A DNA stretch of 64,000 nucleotides, from the NCBI GenBank assembly GCA_006226495.1, contig SBGU01000029.1, positions 62,001 through 126,000 of the forward strand. The letters run 5' to 3'. Both the position numbers and the translations under genes were made by a program. Shown here piece after piece: positions 59,539-64,000 of this stretch; the stretch's first letter is position 1, and each line of letters starts with the position of its first letter. The notes below the pieces were generated by a model, which saw nothing but the letters and a program-made list of their open reading frames with translations, ran no database searches and was not told the DNA's origin. The stretch comes from Alphaproteobacteria bacterium (GTDB lineage: Bacteria; Pseudomonadota; Alphaproteobacteria; Sphingomonadales; Kordiimonadaceae).

Positions 59539-60494
59539 CAGCGCGGCGCCTCGATCTGCTGCAACAGTTGCTGGACCACGTCGCCCGCCTTGATGCCCTC
59601 GATTTCGGCCGAGGGGCTGAGCACAAGCCGGTGCCTGAGTGCGGGCAGGGCGATGCGTTTGATATCGTCGGGGATGACATAGTTGCGGCCATCCAGCGCT
59701 GCCGAGGCGCGGGCCGCGCGGGCCATCATGGCACCGCAGCGCGGCGACGCGCCCACCCGCACGGACGGGTGGTCCCGCGTTCCGCGCACCAGGTCGACGA
59801 TATAATCCAGAAGCTCGTCCGCCACCGGCATGTCGGCAATGGCGGTACGCATGGCCTGCAGTTTTTCAAGGTTCAGCACGGCAGAAATACCCATGGCCGA
59901 AACTGTCGGCATGGTTGCCCGGTGACCGTGCAGCCCAAGGATGCGGCGTTCTTCATCCCGGTCCGGATAGTCCAGGATATGCTGGAACAGGAAACGGTCG
60001 AGCTGGGCTTCCGGCAGCGGATAGGTGCCCTGCTGTTCGATGGGGTTCTGGGTCGCGATCACCATGAAGCCGGCACCAAGGCTGTAGTTGCTGCCGTCGA
60101 TCGTGACCTCGCGTTCATGCATGGCCTGCAAAAGCGCCGCCTGGGTTTTGGGCGGCGTGCGGTTCACTTCGTCCGCCAGCAGAAGGTCGGTGAAAACCGG
60201 CCCCTTGGTCAGCACAAATTCGCTGGTTTCGAACCGGTAGATGTTGGTGCCCAGCACATCGCCCGGCATCAGGTCCGGTGTGAACTGGATTCTGCCGAAA
60301 CGGAGATCAAGACTGGCTGCGAAGGTTTGTGCCAGCAGGGTCTTGGCAACACCCGGCACGCCTTCGAACAGGATATGGCCTTCCGACAGAAGGCAGATCA
60401 GCAAGAGGTCGACCGCCTCGTCCTGCCCGACAATGACCTTGCCGATATTCTGCCTCAGGTCCGTGGCCACGGCCTTGATGTCACTTGGGTTCAT
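59538..60494 (-). CDS. MoxR family AAA+ ATPase
   Basis: A 318-residue MoxR ATPase, a chaperone-like AAA+ protein that helps activate metal- or vWA-containing partners. Walker A is [10 protein letters not shown], Walker B is LLLADEVNR, followed by [19 protein letters not shown], sensor 1 [24 protein letters not shown], and an arginine-finger region. It overlaps the DUF4350 gene by 14 nt and DUF58 by one base. The probable client is the DUF58 protein. Confidence 0.94.
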   Translation of the reverse strand: MNPSDIKAVATDLRQNIGKVIVGQDEAVDLLLICLLSEGHILFEGVPGVAKTLLAQTFAASLDLRFGRIQFTPDLMPGDVLGTNIYRFETSEFVLTKGPVFTDLLLADEVNRTPPKTQAALLQAMHEREVTIDGSNYSLGAGFMVIATQNPIEQQGTYPLPEAQLDRFLFQHILDYPDRDEERRILGLHGHRATMPTVSAMGISAVLNLEKLQAMRTAIADMPVADELLDYIVDLVRGTRDHPSVRVGASPRCGAMMARAARASAALDGRNYVIPDDIKRIALPALRHRLVLSPSAEIEGIKAGDVVQQLLQQIEAPR

Positions 60495-61722
60495 TCAGGA
60501 TCTCCCGTTTCCAGGTATTGAATTGATTTGCGAGTATGAGCAGGCGGCGCGCGCGTGTGTCGTCGTCTTCGCTGATGCGAACGACCCGCCGGCGCAATGT
60601 GGTGAAATCGGGCGCAATAGCGCGCTTGTGGCTCATGGTATCAAGCCAGCCGTGCAGGCGGTTGAGCGGCAGGTCCGTCGGCGCATTAAGCTGCCGCGCA
60701 ACGGTGACCGCCGTATCGTCCATCAGCCGTATCAGCGCTTCCTGTTCCTTGCCGGCAAGGGTGAGGATGCGGGCGGCATTGCCGATGAAGACGGCCTTGG
60801 AATCGTGGGTGGCATCCTGGTCGCGCCACGGCGCACCGAACCGGCGGGTCAGAGCCAGCAGGAACATCACAAGAGCCAACAGCACCGCGAGCGTGGCATA
60901 GACAAACGGGCTCGAGAACATGGCGCGCGCGAGGCTGGGTTCCATGGCAAATCCGTGCATCACCTCGTCCACCACCAGTTCCTGCCGGCCCTGGGCCACG
61001 GTTTGCATCAGACGCACCGCAAAGTCGGCGTTGGCGCCGCGCGCCAGGCCATGGGTTGCGATCAGGTCGGGGTCCGACAGGATATAGGTCGGCGCAAAAT
61101 CGTCATCCTTGAGACGACCGAACAGGATGCCGGCGTCCGTGCTGATGATCGGTTCGATCTGTTCGGAGATAATGAGCTGTAGTTCGCTGATGTCCGGACG
61201 GGCATCAGGGATCAATGTCCGGGTCCAGCCCTCGACCCTGGTATCGGGACGCACAAGGGTCGCATCCTCGATCAGATGGCGGGCAAGGCTTTGCACAAGG
61301 TCCTTGTCCATCAGGAACTGCATGCCGATCCAGCCGGCCTGGTAGGGATGCGGCACACCCCGGCGCTTCGGCAGCACAACAAGGGTGGGCACAACACCCG
61401 ATACCTCTTCAAGCCGGTCGCGACCCAGTTGATTGTTATGGGGTTCCAGCAACAGGAGAGCAGTATCCGAACCGAGGCGGTTTTCAGTATTGTGCTGGCT
61501 TTGCTGCACACGCCAGCCTTCCATTTTCAGAAGTTCGACAAGGGCCGCATGCCCAAGCGCGGACCTGGAAAAGCTGTTGCTGCCGCTTGAGGCTTCGTAC
61601 CGGCCGTCGCCTTCAAGCACCGAGGTGACAGCAAAGCCGATGGTGGCCAAAAGGCCGATCAGGACCAGCCAGAAGACGCTACGAGCAGAAAATGGCGCCT
61701 GGTCAGACCGTGCTTGTGCCAT
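60481..61722 (-). CDS. DUF4350 domain-containing membrane protein
   Basis: A 413-residue protein. One N-terminal helix (about 10-32) is followed by the DUF4350 domain (about 40-230, [37 protein letters not shown]), a second helix around 260-285 and a cytoplasmic tail. DUF4350 proteins are always found with MoxR/DUF58 clusters and their role is unknown. The ATG at 61722 overlaps the DUF4129 stop (TGATG); an extended in-frame start at 61773 would sit inside DUF4129. Confidence 0.85.
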   Translation of the reverse strand: MAQARSDQAPFSARSVFWLVLIGLLATIGFAVTSVLEGDGRYEASSGSNSFSRSALGHAALVELLKMEGWRVQQSQHNTENRLGSDTALLLLEPHNNQLGRDRLEEVSGVVPTLVVLPKRRGVPHPYQAGWIGMQFLMDKDLVQSLARHLIEDATLVRPDTRVEGWTRTLIPDARPDISELQLIISEQIEPIISTDAGILFGRLKDDDFAPTYILSDPDLIATHGLARGANADFAVRLMQTVAQGRQELVVDEVMHGFAMEPSLARAMFSSPFVYATLAVLLALVMFLLALTRRFGAPWRDQDATHDSKAVFIGNAARILTLAGKEQEALIRLMDDTAVTVARQLNAPTDLPLNRLHGWLDTMSHKRAIAPDFTTLRRRVVRISEDDDTRARRLLILANQFNTWKREILNEPK

Positions 61723-62498
61723 CAGGCGGCCCTCCGCTCGGTTTTGGCAAGCAGGTGGCAGCCCTGCAGGCAATTGGCATAGTCATCGGCACTGACAGAC
61801 AGACCGGCAAAAGCATAGGCCTCGACGGTTGCGACCAGGAGCGACAGGGCATCCGTGGCATCGGGCGCCAGGCGCGCGGACCGCACAATTTCACGCCCGG
61901 TCATCGACGGGCGGATTCGCACCAGTTCGCGCCGCGCGAGGCTGACCAGCGCCACCGACAGCAGTTTGCGCACGGCGTCGCCAAACTGGCCGGCAGCCGC
62001 GAGGGCTTCGGCATCGGCAAGCGTGGCCGGCTGGATCAGGTCATGCTGCGGCAGGATCGGCACCACCATCTTTTTGTCGGCGCGCGACAACACCTTGGCC
62101 TGGTGCGATGGCCGGCGTGCCCCGGTAACCAGAATCCACACAAAAACAGCAACCGTGAAAATGCCAAGGCCGACGAACAGATAGAAGATCAGGTCCCCGA
62201 GCCACTTTGGCATGCTGCCATTCCGGCGGGCAGGCTTTTCCGGCGGTTTTGGCCGGGTCGGCAGTTCCGACTGGTAGCTTTCGTCCTTCAAGATCAGGCG
62301 CACTTCATCGCCGACCGGGGTGTCAGCAAGGGGTGCAGGCGCGTCTTCGGTGGCTGGGTCCTTCTCGGGCGCCTCTACAGGCTCGGCGGGCTTGGTCGCA
62401 AGCCAGTAGGCCACGCCGAACATAAGCGCGGCAACCACCGCCAGCACAGCCAGACGGCGTTTGTTTTCAACAATATTCTTGCGAAAGCCCCCATTCAT
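61722..62498 (-). CDS. DUF4129 domain-containing membrane protein
   Basis: A 258-residue protein with two transmembrane helices (about 16-34 and 105-125). A Pro/Glu-rich segment follows the first helix and RNGSMPKWLGDLIFYLFVGLG sits at the second. The C-terminal DUF4129 domain (about 150-250) has QFGDAVRKLLSVALVSLARRELVRIRPSMTGREIV, the family pattern. It is the first gene of DUF4129-DUF4350-MoxR-DUF58-SpoIIM-RDD, 98 nt downstream of the CaCA exchanger on the same strand. Confidence 0.85.
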   Translation of the reverse strand: MNGGFRKNIVENKRRLAVLAVVAALMFGVAYWLATKPAEPVEAPEKDPATEDAPAPLADTPVGDEVRLILKDESYQSELPTRPKPPEKPARRNGSMPKWLGDLIFYLFVGLGIFTVAVFVWILVTGARRPSHQAKVLSRADKKMVVPILPQHDLIQPATLADAEALAAAGQFGDAVRKLLSVALVSLARRELVRIRPSMTGREIVRSARLAPDATDALSLLVATVEAYAFAGLSVSADDYANCLQGCHLLAKTERRAA

Positions 62499-62596
62499 TT
62501 TGCCACTCTAGGAAGCGGCTTTCGCACAGTAAAGTCGAAAAACAAGCGCTCTAATTGTTTATAGGCAAGGCCTTGGCCAGGCAGGAAAAACTCGCC

Positions 62597-63562
62597 TCAG
62601 GCGGTCATCAGCAACAGGCCGGAATATCCGCAATAGGCGAGCAGCAGTCCCACCCCTTCCAGCCGGTTGATACGGCCCCGCCGGCCCGCGATGCCGAAGC
62701 CCATGAAAAACAGCACCAGGCTCATGCCCGCCATCACCGCAAGGTCGCGGTGCAGGACCATGGCATCCACCGCCAGCGGGTGAATGGCGCCCGCAATGCC
62801 GATCACCGCCATGGTGTTGAAAAGGTTCGAGCCCAGCACATTGCCCATGGCCAGTTCGTGTTCGCCCTTGCGCGCCGCCAGCACCGACGCCGCAAATTCC
62901 GGCAATGAGGTACCGACAGCCACGATGGTCAGGCCGATGATCAGGTCGCTGACCCCAAGCGCGGTGGCAATCTCGATTGCGCCCCAGACCAGCACACGCG
63001 AACTGGCCACCAGAAGCAATAGCCCCACCACCAGCCACATCATGGCGCGGCGTTTCGACATGCCGGAACAGGCAACACCGCCCTCAACCTCCGTTGCCAG
63101 CTTGTCGCCCCGCGTGCGCAGGCCGGCACGGATGGTCCACACCATGAACAGGGAAAAAAGCGCCAGCATCGCCGTCGCATCAAGCCGCGAAAGGGCCCCA
63201 TCCCACAGGAGGTAGCCAACCAGAAGGGTGGCACCCAGGAGGATCGGGAATTCTTTCTTGAGTATCCCCGAACCGACGGCGATGGGGCTGATAAGGGCCG
63301 TGGTGCCCAGGATGAGGCCGATGTTGGTGATGTTGGACCCAAGCGCGTTGCCAAGCGCAATACCGGGATTGCCATCAGCCGACGCCAGCGCCGATACCAC
63401 AATCTCGGGGGCGGAGGTGCCAAAACCCACCACCACCATGCCGATCAGGAGAGGCGGCACACTAAGGTGTCGCGCCGTAGCAGCCGCGCCTTCCACGAAC
63501 CGGTCAGCGCTCCAGAGCAAGAGAACAAGACTGCCGACAACCGCCAGAACGGGTACTAACAT
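62597..63562 (-). CDS. CaCA family calcium/sodium antiporter (YrbG-like)
   Basis: A 321-residue, ten-helix inner-membrane exchanger. The two inverted alpha repeats are clear: GFGTSAPEIVVSALASADG with GNALGSNITN, and AVGTSLPEFAASVLAARKG with GNVLGSNLFN. These provide the ion-binding Glu and Asn residues of the YrbG branch, which exchanges Ca2+ for Na+ or H+. Length is complete. It lies upstream of the DUF4129 operon on the same strand and may share its transcript. Confidence 0.93.
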   Translation of the reverse strand: MLVPVLAVVGSLVLLLWSADRFVEGAAATARHLSVPPLLIGMVVVGFGTSAPEIVVSALASADGNPGIALGNALGSNITNIGLILGTTALISPIAVGSGILKKEFPILLGATLLVGYLLWDGALSRLDATAMLALFSLFMVWTIRAGLRTRGDKLATEVEGGVACSGMSKRRAMMWLVVGLLLLVASSRVLVWGAIEIATALGVSDLIIGLTIVAVGTSLPEFAASVLAARKGEHELAMGNVLGSNLFNTMAVIGIAGAIHPLAVDAMVLHRDLAVMAGMSLVLFFMGFGIAGRRGRINRLEGVGLLLAYCGYSGLLLMTA

Positions 63563-63595
63563 ACAACGCCTTCCAAATCGCGGCGATACCGCCGG

Positions 63596-64000
63596 TTACC
63601 AGTTCAATATGGTCATGGCGCGCGCCTTCGCAACACCACGAGTTTTCCGGTCGGGCGACACGACAACAGCGACATCCGCCCAGTCCAGAAGTGCCAAGTC
63701 GGACCGGTGATCGGTATAGACTGACACATGAAGATGTGTCCTGTCGACCGTTCCGGATGCCAAAAGTGCCGCCTCGACCCGCCGGCGCTTTTCGGCGCCA
63801 TAACAGTTCTCGCCGGCGATAAACAGGGGCGGGTTGCCCCGGGCCGCAAAGGCGGTCGGGGTGCAGATCACCTCATCAAAGCCCAGATAGCGCGCAAACA
63901 GGTCGGCATACAGGTCGATGCCGGCGGTCGCCAGCACCAGCCGGTCGCCGCCCATGCGGTGCATCCCGATGGCGAGCCGGCAACCTGGCCTGAGGCCCCT
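63596..64000 (-). CDS. HAD superfamily phosphatase, truncated by the window edge
   Basis: The reading frame is open from the window end to a stop at 63596, giving the last 134 residues. The visible part begins RGLRPGCRLAIGMHRMGGDRL, then VLATAGIDLYADLFARYLGFDEVICTPTAF, the motif II region of HAD-IB (phosphoserine-phosphatase-like) enzymes, where the Thr/Ser of LATA follows a hydrophobic strand. HVSVYTDHRSDLALLDWADVAVVVSPDRK carries the later Asp (motif IV) and a typical C-terminus. The nucleophile Asp at the N-terminus is outside the window, so activity cannot be judged. Confidence 0.75.
   Translation of the reverse strand, partial: RGLRPGCRLAIGMHRMGGDRLVLATAGIDLYADLFARYLGFDEVICTPTAFAARGNPPLFIAGENCYGAEKRRRVEAALLASGTVDRTHLHVSVYTDHRSDLALLDWADVAVVVSPDRKTRGVAKARAMTILNW

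Noticed and set aside
1-64000. CRISPR array or prophage
   Set aside because: No regularly spaced direct repeats, cas genes, phage structural genes, integrases or transposases were seen.

Overview
This window looks like a chromosomal segment of a high-GC alphaproteobacterium. The evidence is a GcrA cell-cycle regulator, a hemC-hemD-mitofilin-hemY string, an Rrf2-controlled SUF operon that includes sufT, an argD-argF-hslO string and a CC0125/CC1285-type lipoprotein. I cannot assign an order or genus from sequence alone. No phage, plasmid, insertion sequence or CRISPR signature was seen; coding density is high and many start/stop codons overlap.

Layout. (1) 1-2650: the end of a probable bacterioferritin-associated ferredoxin, bacterioferritin, TrhO and an OsmC-family protein. 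(2) 2654-14218: a full purine breakdown locus in four transcription units. These are allA-puuD (minus), a LysR regulator (plus), xdhC-xdhB-xdhA-uraH (minus) and a GntR regulator with puuE-uraD-alc (plus). Together they take hypoxanthine/xanthine to urate, 5-hydroxyisourate, OHCU, allantoin, allantoate, ureidoglycolate and glyoxylate plus urea. An ATTGT-TG-ACAAT palindrome lies between the divergent xdh and gntR promoters. (3) 14361-17428: an asparagine-synthetase-like protein without an N-terminal Cys nucleophile, then a secreted parallel beta-helix protein. (4) 17473-23503: a large DUF2339 membrane protein and a minus-strand tsaD-gpsA-yciI-EVE-Rieske run. (5) 23608-27846: hemC, hemD, a Mic60-like protein and HemY, followed by tRNA-Thr(CGT), a DUF1801 protein, TrkH and a glycosyltransferase. 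(6) 31258-37507: sufR-B-C-D-S-T-A, with a dyad upstream of sufR. (7) 37753-40918: E1 alpha/beta of a 2-oxoacid dehydrogenase, a cytochrome b561 and a convergent cytochrome c'. (8) 41089-45816: gcrA, an ABC-2 permease, argD, argF, hslO.

(9) 46086-53674 reads as a stress/envelope island. It has a lipoprotein, a KdpE-like regulator, a YfdX-type protein, an entericidin-type peptide (48532-48663), a terminator-bounded candidate small RNA, a small membrane protein, a DUF883 protein, a stand-alone receiver, a KdpD-like kinase without the classical KdpD domain, and a Dps gene fused in frame to an unknown helical module. (10) 53897-62498: three tandem paralogous multi-pass membrane proteins face a tightly overlapped DUF4129-DUF4350-MoxR-DUF58-SpoIIM-RDD operon. 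The window ends with a CaCA exchanger and a truncated HAD-family gene.

Most of the window is recognisable metabolism and housekeeping. The least explained parts are the Dps fusion with its internal Shine-Dalgarno, the candidate small RNA, the asparagine-synthetase-like/beta-helix pair, and the three-paralog set beside the MoxR cluster. GC content, promoters, operators and RNA structures were judged by eye, not computed.
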